A stretch of 64,000 nucleotides of DNA from Thermoanaerobaculia bacterium (lineage in GTDB: Bacteria; Acidobacteriota; Thermoanaerobaculia; Multivoradales; JAIOJS01), in contig JAUIDB010000001.1 of the NCBI GenBank assembly GCA_030429235.1, positions 221,696 to 285,695 of the forward strand, written 5' to 3'. The notes under the pieces are model-generated. The model ran no database searches. It was not told the origin of the DNA and saw only the letters and a list, made by a program, of their open reading frames with translations. The translations under genes were made by a program, and so were the position numbers. This document shows positions 37,790-46,301 of the stretch, one piece after another (position 1 is the first letter of the stretch; each line of letters begins with the position of its first letter).

Positions 37790-40054
37790 TCAGAGGTAGC
37801 CCAGGGCCTCTAGGGTCTGACGCTCCTCCGGGCTGAGTTCGGTCCGGTCCTCGAGGCCGCGGCTCGCTCCCTGGAGGGCCACTCGCAGGCGGGCGGCCAG
37901 GCTGTGGTAGAGCGCCGGTCGGCTCGTGGCCAGATTCTCTAGCTCTCCGGGATCGGTCGTCAAATCGTAGAGCGCCCCCCGGGTGGGTTCGACGACCGCT
38001 TTGTAGCGCTGGCTGCGGGCGGCCCACTGCACCCGTCCGTAGGCTTTGCTCGAGCGGAGGAACACCACGCGGTCGGGGTCAGGCGGGGCGAACAGGTCGC
38101 GACCCTCGGTGGGTCCAACCTCGGCGCCGGCGAGCCGCAGGATGGTTGGGGCGACGTCGACCAGGGAGACCAGGTGGCGCGAGCGGGTCGGCAGTGGAGA
38201 CCAGGAAAGCGGTGGACGTAGGAGGAGCGGGATCCGCACCATCTCCTGGTAGACGGTGGTGTTGTGGCCGTACTCGCCGTGTTCGAGAAAGGCTTCGCCG
38301 TGGTCGGAGGTGACGACGAGGACCGTGTCCTCGAAGCGTCCCTGCTGACGCAGGGTTTCGAAGAGGCGTGCCACCCAGGCGTCGGCCATGCGCAGGTTGC
38401 CGTCGTAGAGCGCCCGCAGCTGTCCGAGGTCGCGGGCGTCGAGTTCGAACTGGTGTTTGAAGATCGCCTGTTGGCGGCGGATGTCGCGGGTGACGACCCC
38501 CTCGTAGGCCGGATCCGAAAAGAGATCATGGGCCGGTCCCGGGGCGTAGGGTTCGTGCGGTGGGACGTAGTGCACCATCAGAAAGAGGGGCTGATCGTCG
38601 GGCGCAGCGGCCAGTGCCCGCTCGGCGAACCGATGGACTCGCTTGGGGTGCCAGGACTGGGCCGAGGTCGCCTGTGTCCAGGTGTCGTAGTACGCATCGA
38701 AACCGCGGGAGAGGCCAAACCGTCCCGAGTTGTTGGGGTTCGCCGTGACCCCGATCGTGTGGTACCCCCGGTCCCGCAGTCGTTCCGCCAGGGTGGGGAT
38801 CGAGTCGTCGAGTCGGAGACCGACGTCGACCACGCCGTGCCGGAGCAGCCCGACTCCGGTCAACAGGGTTGGACTCGAACAGAGGGTGTAGGGACAGTCA
38901 GCGGTGGCGTCCTCGAAGACCAGAGCGGTTTCGGCCAGAGCGTCGAGGTGGGGAGTGGTGGGACGCTCGGCGCCGTAGAGCCCAAAAGCGTCGGCGCGGG
39001 CGGCGTCGAGGATCACCAGCACGATATCGGGGGCGGGGCCGGGCGCGGTGGACGGGATCGAGGGCACCTCGGTGGCGACCGCTGGAGAGGAAGCCCCGCG
39101 GTGGAGTCGCAGGTCCGAGACTTCGAAGTGGCCGCTGGCCGCTGCCGGCATGCGCGCCGAGAGTCGCAACGAGAGCGCGCGGCCGCGGAAGGGCTGCAGA
39201 TCGAGGATCAGATGGTCGGTGGCGCGTTTCGTGGAGGGGGCCTCGACACGGCCGAGTGACCGGAGGTCACCGTCGAGGGTGAGAGCCGAGAGGTCGAGCA
39301 CCATCGGTTCCGAGCCGCGTTGGTTGCTCTCCGTGCGCACCGTCACACTCACCGAGGTGGCGTCGGCCGGCACCGCAAGCGGGACGATCGCACTGGCGCT
39401 GCGCTCGAAATGGAGGACGCCCGGCGGCGGGGTGGCCACCGACGCAGATGCGAATGGACCGAAGGTGGTTCCGACTGGGACCAGGCCGAAGCGGCGCACT
39501 GCCAGCGCTCGATCGTCGCCGGCGGCCGAGGATGGCACCGCTTCCGCCCGCGTCAAGACGACGGCGTAGGCGCCCGCCGGCAGCGGAGCGTCGAGCGAAA
39601 ACCGGTGGAGTGTCCAGTCGCGATCGGGGGCGAACTCACGCGGGACCTGGTCGCCGAACCGAAGGCTCATCGGCGTAGTAGCATCGTGGGGCGCGCGCGC
39701 TTCCAGGAGGAGGTCGTAGGCGCCGGACTGCTCCACCGAGAAGGAGATCGCGGCGTGGGGAGCCAGGGCCCAACGACCCCAGACTTCGGTCGGACCCCAG
39801 CCGGACCCGAGGGCCAGCTCGGAGTCGGTGGGGCCGAGGTCCGGCCGCGGCTCGGCACGACCCGAGAGGTCGACCCAGCCCCAGGTGTAGGTCGTGGCGT
39901 GGTCGGCTCCCACCAACGGCTCGCCACCGGAGGCCGGGGTACCGCGGACCAGTTCCCGGTCACAGCCGAGGACGAGCGCGGCGAGTCCGAGGGCCAGGAC
40001 CAGGCGAAGAATCGGCAGGAGCGGCGACGAGCGGGGGTCGAGGGGGTAGCTCAA
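37790..40054 (-). CDS. Sulfatase-fold lipoprotein with Thr in place of formylglycine Cys
   Basis: About 754 residues from a TTG at 40054. A lipobox LAALVLGC makes Cys31 the lipid site. Residues about 60-330 are two beta-sandwich-like parts. From about 340 comes an alkaline-phosphatase/sulfatase domain: ILDAARADAFGLYG, then CPYTLCSSPTLLTG, and VVTSDHGEAFLEHGEYGHN. Where sulfatases have CxPSR, this has YTLCSS, placing Thr390 at the nucleophile position, as in phosphatases and phosphoglycerol-type transferases. True sulfatase activity is therefore unlikely. The start is uncertain; the TTG lies 9 bases after a TACGAT box. Confidence 0.8.
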   Translation of the reverse strand: MSYPLDPRSSPLLPILRLVLALGLAALVLGCDRELVRGTPASGGEPLVGADHATTYTWGWVDLSGRAEPRPDLGPTDSELALGSGWGPTEVWGRWALAPHAAISFSVEQSGAYDLLLEARAPHDATTPMSLRFGDQVPREFAPDRDWTLHRFSLDAPLPAGAYAVVLTRAEAVPSSAAGDDRALAVRRFGLVPVGTTFGPFASASVATPPPGVLHFERSASAIVPLAVPADATSVSVTVRTESNQRGSEPMVLDLSALTLDGDLRSLGRVEAPSTKRATDHLILDLQPFRGRALSLRLSARMPAAASGHFEVSDLRLHRGASSPAVATEVPSIPSTAPGPAPDIVLVILDAARADAFGLYGAERPTTPHLDALAETALVFEDATADCPYTLCSSPTLLTGVGLLRHGVVDVGLRLDDSIPTLAERLRDRGYHTIGVTANPNNSGRFGLSRGFDAYYDTWTQATSAQSWHPKRVHRFAERALAAAPDDQPLFLMVHYVPPHEPYAPGPAHDLFSDPAYEGVVTRDIRRQQAIFKHQFELDARDLGQLRALYDGNLRMADAWVARLFETLRQQGRFEDTVLVVTSDHGEAFLEHGEYGHNTTVYQEMVRIPLLLRPPLSWSPLPTRSRHLVSLVDVAPTILRLAGAEVGPTEGRDLFAPPDPDRVVFLRSSKAYGRVQWAARSQRYKAVVEPTRGALYDLTTDPGELENLATSRPALYHSLAARLRVALQGASRGLEDRTELSPEERQTLEALGYL

Positions 40055-40063
40055 GGCCGAGGA

Positions 40064-40069
40064 ATCGTA
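40064..40069 (-). promoter_or_regulatory. Candidate -10 box close to a TTG start
   Basis: TACGAT on the minus strand ends 9 bases before the TTG at 40054. It supports that start for the lipoprotein. Confidence 0.4.
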
Positions 40070-40126
40070 GCAGTTCCACGCCTCGCCGCGTCGTGGCCCG
40101 GAGCGCGATCCAGTCGGGGTGCGTGC

Positions 40127-40132
40127 TACCAT
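40127..40132 (+). promoter_or_regulatory. Candidate -10 box for the sufT operon
   Basis: TACCAT in the context GTGCTACCATCC, 88 bases before the sufT ATG. It is the only TAnnnT box in a suitable place. Confidence 0.3.
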
Positions 40133-40220
40133 CCAGGGTCCACGGCGGTGCGTCCCCCCCGACGATCGGGACCCAGCCGCCACCCTTCTTGCCACTCCAC
40201 TGCCTGCGGAGACGACACGG

Positions 40221-40772
40221 ATGCACGGTAGCGAACATACGACGATCCGTCGCCCGGTCCAGGGAATCCAGATCCCGGACGGTACCCCGATCACCCTTGA
40301 GGAGGAGATGCCGGTGCGGATCGCCCAGGCCCTGGGGGACACCTACACGGTGGTCACTCCCTGGGGGCTGATGATCCGGATCGACGCCAAGGACGCGGAT
40401 GCCATCGGCAAAGAGCCGCAGGAAGTCGTGACCGAGGTCAGCGACGCTCCCCTCGAGCAGCAGGTCTGGGATCAACTGCGGACCTGCTACGACCCGGAGA
40501 TTCCGGTGAACATCGTCGATCTCGGCTTGATCTACAGCTGCACCGTCCTGGACGAACCGGAGCACGACGGCGAGCCGGGTGCGCGGGTCCAGGTGACGAT
40601 GACGTTGACCGCTCCCGGCTGCGGCATGGGACAGATCCTGGCCGACGACGTGCAGCGCAAGGCTGAGGCGCTCCCCGGGGTCGCCACGGCCGAGGTCGAG
40701 CTGGTCTTCGATCCCCCTTGGAATCAGAACATGATGACCGAGGCCGCCAAGCTGCAGCTCGGAATGTTGTGA
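40221..40772 (+). CDS. sufT: Fe-S cluster assembly protein SufT
   Basis: 183 residues, as expected for SufT: an N-terminal extension (GDTYTVVTPWGLMIRIDAKDADAIGKE) not found in the short MIP18 proteins, and a DUF59 domain with YDPEIPVNIVDLGLIY and the invariant Cys in TLTAPGCGMG. SufT helps mature Fe-S proteins under high demand. No other suf genes are adjacent. The ATG at 40221 is chosen because upstream frames would overlap the divergent promoter region. The 3' end overlaps the methyltransferase start (GTGA). Confidence 0.92.
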   Translation: MHGSEHTTIRRPVQGIQIPDGTPITLEEEMPVRIAQALGDTYTVVTPWGLMIRIDAKDADAIGKEPQEVVTEVSDAPLEQQVWDQLRTCYDPEIPVNIVDLGLIYSCTVLDEPEHDGEPGARVQVTMTLTAPGCGMGQILADDVQRKAEALPGVATAEVELVFDPPWNQNMMTEAAKLQLGML

Positions 40773-41557
40773 CCTCGGTGGCGCGAGCCGTGAGCGAAGA
40801 GAGCGGCCGCCTGCGTCAAGGGCTCGACACCTGGGACCAGGCCGTCGATTGGTCGGCGCGTCTCGAGGCCGAAGGGCCGGCGATCGACCGTTGGCTCGAT
40901 TCCGGGCCGACGCGGCGCGTGCTCGACCTGGGTTCGGCCACCGGGGAGATGGCCGCCTGGCTGGCCCACCGGGGATACGAAGTGGTGGGGATCGAAGGCG
41001 TGCGCGAGCGCTGGGAAGTGGCGGCGGCCTCCGCGCCCGACCGAGTCGAACATCTGCTCGGCGATCTGGGGGCGGTCGAAGCGATGGTCCGCGGGCAGTT
41101 CGGGGGAGCCGTCTGTCTGGGAGACACCCTACCGGCTCTCCTGGGCGTCGAGTCGTTGGCCCGGATGCTGGTCGGACTGCGTCGGCGGTTGCTGCCCGAC
41201 GCCCCCTTCGTGGCCCAGCTGACGAACTTTGCGCGCCTGCGCCAGAGCGGTGCGGTGGCCCAACCGGTTCGGGTCCTACGACGCGAGCACGGGGACCTCG
41301 CCTTCGTGCGACTGCTCGATCTGCGCGACGATGGGGTGGTCGACGTCACCGAGACCGTCTTGCGACACCGGCCCCTGGCCGATCCCGCGGTAGAACTGTT
41401 GGCCAGTCGTCCCGTCTTCCTGCAGGCCTGGACCGAGGAGCAACTGCGGGCAGCCCTCGATGTGGCGCAGTTCCGTCGTGTCGATGCCTACTCCGACTTC
41501 GCGGGGACGCCCTTCGAGGCCACGACCTCATCGCAGCTCATCTTGGTGGCGAGGTAG
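40769..41557 (+). CDS. Class I SAM-dependent methyltransferase
   Basis: 262 residues from GTG 40769. Motif I is RRVLDLGSATGEMAAWLA, the acidic motif VVGIEG follows, and VEHLLGDLGAV is motif II. Later GAVCLGDTLPALLG and a typical seven-strand methyltransferase C-terminus. The substrate is unknown. The start overlaps the sufT stop and the next gene follows after 6 bases, so it sits in a three-gene operon; a GTG at 40778 is an alternative start. Confidence 0.85.
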   Translation: MTSVARAVSEESGRLRQGLDTWDQAVDWSARLEAEGPAIDRWLDSGPTRRVLDLGSATGEMAAWLAHRGYEVVGIEGVRERWEVAAASAPDRVEHLLGDLGAVEAMVRGQFGGAVCLGDTLPALLGVESLARMLVGLRRRLLPDAPFVAQLTNFARLRQSGAVAQPVRVLRREHGDLAFVRLLDLRDDGVVDVTETVLRHRPLADPAVELLASRPVFLQAWTEEQLRAALDVAQFRRVDAYSDFAGTPFEATTSSQLILVAR

Positions 41558-41563
41558 CTCGCG

Positions 41564-42148
41564 GTGCCCCGCTATCTCCGCTGGATCTGGCTGGCCATGG
41601 CCCTGTTCTCGGTGGCAGGGATCCTGGCGGTGTGGAGCATGCCCAAGGACTGGCGCGTGGAGCGCTCCATCGAGGTTGCCGTCCCGCCCGACGTGGTGTT
41701 CGAGCTGCTGGTCGACCTCGAACGGTGGCCCCTCTGGTCGCCCTGGCAGGAGTCGGACTACGAAGGCTTGGAGTTCGTCTACGAAGGACCGAAACGGGGC
41801 GTCGGAGCGGCCTACCACTGGGACAGCGAGACCACCGGTGATGGCCGGGTCGAGATCGTGGAGGCGAGCGCCCCCGAGCGGCTGGTCTTTACGCTCGCCT
41901 TCCAGAGCGGCAAGATCCGGACCCGTGAGACCTTGACGCTCGAGCCGGCGTCGGCCTCGGGAGCGGTGGCGACGCGGGTTCGCTGGGTGGACGAGGGCGA
42001 GATGCTCCAGACGCTGCTGGGCCGTCTCTCGATTCCGGTGATCGAAGAGTCGATGGGACGGGATCTCGACACCGGTCTGCAGCGACTCCAGGCGGCTGCG
42101 TCGAGCGCCACCGAGGCCGCGCCGGACCCTACCCCCAGCGGGTCTTGA
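41564..42148 (+). CDS. Membrane-anchored SRPBCC (START-like) protein
   Basis: 194 residues. A hydrophobic N-terminal helix (about 7-25) is followed by a polyketide-cyclase/START-like domain: VERSIEVAVPPDVVFELLVDLERWPLWSPW and TRVRWVDEGEML. These domains bind hydrophobic ligands; function unknown. It starts with GTG and overlaps the end of the convergent ispG gene by 20 bases. Confidence 0.82.
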   Translation: MPRYLRWIWLAMALFSVAGILAVWSMPKDWRVERSIEVAVPPDVVFELLVDLERWPLWSPWQESDYEGLEFVYEGPKRGVGAAYHWDSETTGDGRVEIVEASAPERLVFTLAFQSGKIRTRETLTLEPASASGAVATRVRWVDEGEMLQTLLGRLSIPVIEESMGRDLDTGLQRLQAAASSATEAAPDPTPSGS

Positions 42149-43349
42149 CGTAGTCGTCGATCAAGTCGCGGAACTGCTCGGCGAGTTCGTCGTAGGTGCC
42201 GCGCAGTTTGGTGAAGGGTTTGCCGTCGATGTAGACCGGGCAGTGGGGGGCCTCACCGGTACCGGGCAACGAGATGCCGATGTGTGCGGCCTTCGACTCA
42301 CCCGGTCCGTTGACCACGCATCCCATGACCGCCAGTTGCAGCTCCTCGACCCCGGGGTAGCGCTGCTTCCATTCGGGCATCGACTCGCGCACGTAGCCCT
42401 GGATCCGTTCGGCGAGCTCCTGAAAGGTGGTCGAGGTGGTGCGCCCACAGCCCGGACAGGCCGTAATCGAGGGCGCGAAGGAGCGGAGGCCAAGCGCCTG
42501 TAGGAGTTCGCAGGCAGCGTAGACCTCCTCGCGTCGATCGCCGCCGGGTCGTGGGGTCAACGACACCCGCAGGGTATCGCCGATCCCGTCGGCGAGCAGG
42601 ACACCCATGCCCGCCGCCGACCAGACCAGGCCCTTCATCCCCATGCCCGCTTCGGTCAGTCCGAGGTGCAGGGGTTGCTGCGTCTGGCGGGCCAGCTCGC
42701 GGTAGATCCGAATCAGGTTGGGAGCGCGCGACACCTTGCATGAAATGATGATCTGGTCCTCGCGCAGGCCGTACTGCAAAGCCTTCTCGGTCGAGTCGAG
42801 GGCGGAGATCACCATGCAGTCGTCGAGCACCTCTTCGGAGCTGCGGCCGAGCGCTTCGGCGGTGTTGCGCTCCATCTCGCGGAGCACGAGTGCCTGATCG
42901 AGCGAACCGCCGTTGACGCCGATTCGCACCGGCTTGCCGTGGTCGGCGGCGATCTCGACGATGGTGGCGAACTGGTCATCGCGCTTGCGGCCAAAGCCGA
43001 CGTTGCCGGGGTTGATGCGGTATTTGTCGAGGGCGGCTGCGCAGTCCGGGTGTTGTCGCAAAAGGACGTGCCCGTTGTAGTGGAAGTCGCCGATCAGGGG
43101 AGCTTGACAGCCGACGTCGAGCAGACGCTGCTTGATCTCGGGCACGGCCCGAGCCGCCGCTTCCACATTGACCGTGATCCGCACCATCTCGGAGCCGGCT
43201 TCGGCGAGCTCGCGGCACTGCTGGACTGTGGACTCGATGTCCGCGGTGTCGGTATTGGTCATCGATTGCACCACGATGGGAGAGCCTCCGCCTACCGCAA
43301 CGGTGCCGACGTGTACCCGGTGAGTTTGAGGTTTCGCAACGTCTCGCAT
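42129..43349 (-). CDS. ispG: (E)-4-hydroxy-3-methylbut-2-enyl-diphosphate synthase IspG
   Basis: 406 residues, the standard bacterial length. The 4Fe-4S ligands are Cys298, Cys301 and Cys344, and the iron-binding Glu351, in ITACPGCGRTTS and GCVVNGPGES. The TIM barrel begins with VGTVAVGGGSPIVVQSMTNT. It catalyses the penultimate MEP-pathway step to HMBPP and needs flavodoxin or ferredoxin. The ATG at 43349 lies 7 bases after a TAGAGT box; the intervening CCCTCCG is not a Shine-Dalgarno sequence, so the transcript looks leaderless. Confidence 0.97.
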   Translation of the reverse strand: MRDVAKPQTHRVHVGTVAVGGGSPIVVQSMTNTDTADIESTVQQCRELAEAGSEMVRITVNVEAAARAVPEIKQRLLDVGCQAPLIGDFHYNGHVLLRQHPDCAAALDKYRINPGNVGFGRKRDDQFATIVEIAADHGKPVRIGVNGGSLDQALVLREMERNTAEALGRSSEEVLDDCMVISALDSTEKALQYGLREDQIIISCKVSRAPNLIRIYRELARQTQQPLHLGLTEAGMGMKGLVWSAAGMGVLLADGIGDTLRVSLTPRPGGDRREEVYAACELLQALGLRSFAPSITACPGCGRTTSTTFQELAERIQGYVRESMPEWKQRYPGVEELQLAVMGCVVNGPGESKAAHIGISLPGTGEAPHCPVYIDGKPFTKLRGTYDELAEQFRDLIDDYVKTRWG

Positions 43350-43356
43350 CGGAGGG

Positions 43357-43362
43357 ACTCTA
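43357..43362 (-). promoter_or_regulatory. -10 box 7 bases before a start codon (leaderless)
   Basis: TAGAGT on the minus strand ends 7 bases before the ispG ATG. Confidence 0.6.
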
Positions 43363-43398
43363 GCATCGGTACCGAGCTTCTGAGGGCTTGCGGTGCGC

Positions 43399-43404
43399 TA
43401 TTCT
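43399..43404 (+). promoter_or_regulatory. -10 box 7 bases before a short ORF
   Basis: TATTCT ends 7 bases upstream of the ATG at 43412, which opens a 22-codon frame, not the main gene at 43471. Confidence 0.5.
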
Positions 43405-43411
43405 CGGCTCG

Positions 43412-43480
43412 ATGTTTCTGGCTGCAGGTTTGAGAACGTCCCTCCTGACGCGAGGTCGTAGCGAGTCCCAGTGGCTCTAG
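43412..43480 (+). CDS. Candidate 22-residue leader peptide
   Basis: A short frame from ATG 43412 to TAG 43478, starting MFLAAGLRTS. It sits 7 bases after a TATTCT box, the same geometry as the leaderless genes here. Its stop codon lies 7 bases inside the GTG start of the GT-C gene, so translation could couple the two. There is no sequence similarity to support a function, only position. Confidence 0.3.
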   Translation: MFLAAGLRTSLLTRGRSESQWL

Positions 43481-45351
43481 CCCCGCTGGTCTTTCCGTTT
43501 CTGGCGGTTCTGCTCCTGGGGCTTGCGTTCTGGACTCTCGGGGGCTGGGTCCTGTCGAGACTCGCCAGCGAATCCTCGTGGTGCGGCCGGTGGTTCGATC
43601 GGATCGTCGTGGGGGCTGCCGGATCGGCGCTACTGGCCCTCGGGATGGGGTGGTCCGGTCTTCTCCGTCGGGAAGTGCTGATCGCCATCACCCTCGTGTT
43701 GGCGGCGGTCTCTCTTCGAGAGGTTCGGTCATGGCGTTGGCCGCGGGTTCGACCGAGGTGGTCGGACGCTCCGCTGGCGATTGCGGCGCTGCTCTTCTCG
43801 TACTTCGGTCTGGCTGCCTTTCTGCCGCCGTTTCGGCACGACGACCTGACGTACCACCTGCTGCTGCCAGATTCCTATCTCGCGGCGGGACGTATCGTCG
43901 CTCGGCCGGACTTGTTGTACGCCAACATGCCCCACCTTACCGAGGTGCTCTACTGTTGGCCCCTGGCCTTCGCGGGACTGACGGCTCCCGCAGTCCTCGT
44001 GGTCGGGTTCTCTGCGATCACACTGGTGAGACTGTGGCAGGAGGCCAATTCTAGGGTTGGCCGCCTGGCGGCTGGCACGATCGTACTGATCGTCCTGAGC
44101 GGTCGAAACGTCCAATGGCATCTCGGACCGGCCCATATCGAGCCGGTGGTTGGCGCGTTCTTTCTGGCGGCAGTGCTCTTGGTCGTACGTTGGCACGAAC
44201 GGGGGCGGCGGACCGGCGAGGTGGTTCTTCTCGGCACGTACCTCGGCTTCGCAGCAGCCTCGAAGTACACCGTTTGGCCTTTGACGGCCCTTGTCGTTCT
44301 CTTCGCCGCGGCTACCGAGCTGTCTTCGTCGCGCTGTCGACGTTCGGCCCTCCGCGTAGCGGCCGGGCTCGGCTTGATGGTTTTTGCCCTGCTCAGTCCC
44401 TGGCTGCTCAAGAACTATCGAATCACTGGCAACCCGATCTACCCCAATGCGCACTCCCTGCTCGGTGGGGTCGAGTGGTCCTCGGTCCAGAGTATGCAAG
44501 GGATGCGAGCGTTGGCCGCTCGGGCCGGCGGCCCCGACCCCTCGCTGTTCGATCGATTCGCAGTGGTCTGGAGGCTGCCGTTCGGCGACAACTTCTACAA
44601 CTGCCCGAGCTTCTCGATCGTCCTGATGGCTCTGCTCCTACTGAGTCTGATGTCGGTCGGCCACAGGTCGGGGTCTCTGCGATGGCTCCCTGTACTGGCA
44701 GTGATCGGGCTCGCACTGTGGGCGTCTGGCTTCACCAACGGTAGATACCTCGTACCTTGGGTCCCGGTCATGGCGCTCGCCGTAGTGCCGCTGCTCGCTC
44801 TCTGGCGGGCTCGTCTCTGGGTTGGGCTGGCGCTCTTGGTGGCAACCGTCGCCGCGGGCAGTCTTCAGCTCGCGACCCAGTCACCCCCGGCCTACTTCCG
44901 CGGTGGAGAGTTGTTGCGGTCCCCAGATCCTGTCCTGTCGGGGCATCCTACCTGGCAGCTCTGTCAAGTACTCGAAGGGCTGATGCCCCCCGAGGGCCGC
45001 CTGCTGGCGCTGTGGGAAAACCGACTCCTGTGCCTCGATCGATCGGCAGAGGTCGACGGTGTGTACCAGGCACCACGCGGGTTGGCTCGGTTGCGAGAGG
45101 CCGATGACGCAGCGCTCTACGCCCAGGACCTCGCAGGTCGCGGGGTCACTCACGTCGTGATCCACGCGGGGCACATGCGCAACTACGTCGAAGAGCGCTA
45201 CCCCTGGACCCTGACCGATCCGGAGATCTATCCGCGATGGCAGTTCGAGCGCGACACAGAACTTCTACGTGACTTCGTCGGGGAGGAACTCGAGCTCATC
45301 CAAGAGGTCGGCCCCTGGGGGATCTTTCTTCTAGGGAGAGCGAGCCGCTAG
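43471..45351 (+). CDS. Polytopic membrane protein, GT-C/family 39-like
   Basis: 626 residues with about ten to twelve membrane helices. An acidic pair in the first extracytoplasmic loop (FRHDDLTYHLLLPDSYLAA) matches the catalytic loop of GT-C glycosyltransferases such as ArnT and PMT. Later loops contain FGDNFYNCPSFS and NGRYLVPWVPV, and the last 130 residues are soluble. It probably moves a sugar from a lipid carrier to an acceptor on the outer face, but the family match is loose. An in-frame TAG sits four codons before the GTG at 43471, so this is the earliest possible start. Confidence 0.7.
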   Translation: MALAPLVFPFLAVLLLGLAFWTLGGWVLSRLASESSWCGRWFDRIVVGAAGSALLALGMGWSGLLRREVLIAITLVLAAVSLREVRSWRWPRVRPRWSDAPLAIAALLFSYFGLAAFLPPFRHDDLTYHLLLPDSYLAAGRIVARPDLLYANMPHLTEVLYCWPLAFAGLTAPAVLVVGFSAITLVRLWQEANSRVGRLAAGTIVLIVLSGRNVQWHLGPAHIEPVVGAFFLAAVLLVVRWHERGRRTGEVVLLGTYLGFAAASKYTVWPLTALVVLFAAATELSSSRCRRSALRVAAGLGLMVFALLSPWLLKNYRITGNPIYPNAHSLLGGVEWSSVQSMQGMRALAARAGGPDPSLFDRFAVVWRLPFGDNFYNCPSFSIVLMALLLLSLMSVGHRSGSLRWLPVLAVIGLALWASGFTNGRYLVPWVPVMALAVVPLLALWRARLWVGLALLVATVAAGSLQLATQSPPAYFRGGELLRSPDPVLSGHPTWQLCQVLEGLMPPEGRLLALWENRLLCLDRSAEVDGVYQAPRGLARLREADDAALYAQDLAGRGVTHVVIHAGHMRNYVEERYPWTLTDPEIYPRWQFERDTELLRDFVGEELELIQEVGPWGIFLLGRASR

Positions 45352-45771
45352 GTCTGTCGCCGGCACGGGGTCACAGGAGGTAACCCGGAAGGAGCCGTCG
45401 GGTCGAACCCGCACGTCGCAGCGGATGCGTCGTTGGCGTTCGCGCGATGCCGCTTCGACCGTGACCACGAAGCGAAACGGGCTGATGGTGCGGATCGAAC
45501 TGGCGAAGCTCCCGGCGGCCAGGTCTTCGCCGCGACCGCGGAATCTCGGATTGGCGCGGCGTCGAGCCAAGGCGTCGGCCAGGCCAGCGTCCAGCAGCAT
45601 CCGGCCATGCACTCGCTCGAGGGCCTCGATCTGGGCGCGCTGGTCGAGTCGGATCGACAGTCCGATCAGGGCCGCCGCCAGGCTGGCGAGAAAGAGCACG
45701 ATCAGGGCCAGCAACATCGCTTGCCCGCGCTGACGGGGACGTGGGGGCCGAGGGCGGCGTGGAGCCGTCAC
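45331..45771 (-). CDS. PilX/GspK-like minor pseudopilin
   Basis: 146 residues. After a basic start, a hydrophobic helix MLLALIVLFLASLAAALIG follows RGQA, the place of the prepilin peptidase site; Glu5 is absent, as in GspK. A small globular part ends with two Cys (about 127 and 137) that may form a disulphide. The GTG start overlaps the previous gene (GTGA). It overlaps the end of the convergent GT-C gene by 21 bases. It is last of three pseudopilin genes. Confidence 0.72.
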   Translation of the reverse strand: MTAPRRPRPPRPRQRGQAMLLALIVLFLASLAAALIGLSIRLDQRAQIEALERVHGRMLLDAGLADALARRRANPRFRGRGEDLAAGSFASSIRTISPFRFVVTVEAASRERQRRIRCDVRVRPDGSFRVTSCDPVPATDLAARSP

Positions 45772-46301
45772 CAGCCGCTGCCTCCGGCGCCGCGCATGCC
45801 GACGAGCAGGCGCACCGTACGGTAGCCGGGACTGGGCCGCTGCAGTCGGGGGCGGGTCGCGAGGCGAAGGTAGGTCTCGGCGCCGGGCAGCTCGACCGAG
45901 AACTCGACCTCGACCCGGCGCGGAGCGCGGGTTCGCCAGCGCCACATCGTCGTGCGGTCCAGGTAGGGTCGGCCGCGCTCTGATCCACCGATCGAGCGGG
46001 TCAGATAGCGATCTTCCGCCGCCCAGAGGACTACCTGGCCGCCAGTGTTCAGTCGCAGGGGTTCGCTGGTCCAGAGGTCCGAGCTTCCGATGACGCCGCG
46101 GGCCGCGCGCAGGTCGCTGCGCAGGGTTTCGGCCGCGATCTCGGGTCGAGCGTCGAGGGCGCGCCGCGCCGAGTGCTGGACGAGTCGGGCACTCTCGACC
46201 ATCAGCTCGGCACTCAGCAGTACCACCAACAGGAGGATCACCAGGGCCAGCATGAGCTCGATCAGGGAGAAACCGGCCTGGGACCGCGACGGGCGGTTCA
46301 A
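45768..46301 (-). CDS. PilW/GspJ-like prepilin-type protein
   Basis: About 177 residues from TTG 46301, which overlaps the previous stop (TTGA). The class III signal is SQAGFSLIELMLALVILLLV, with Glu at +5 and a hydrophobic helix after. The globular part has RPEIAAETLRSDLRAARGVIG, typical of PilW/GspJ. It should be cleaved and methylated by a PilD-type peptidase and form part of the tip of a type IV pilus or type II secretion pseudopilus. The much longer open frame upstream (to 46907) overlaps the PilV-like gene and is a shadow. Confidence 0.83.
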   Translation of the reverse strand: MNRPSRSQAGFSLIELMLALVILLLVVLLSAELMVESARLVQHSARRALDARPEIAAETLRSDLRAARGVIGSSDLWTSEPLRLNTGGQVVLWAAEDRYLTRSIGGSERGRPYLDRTTMWRWRTRAPRRVEVEFSVELPGAETYLRLATRPRLQRPSPGYRTVRLLVGMRGAGGSGW

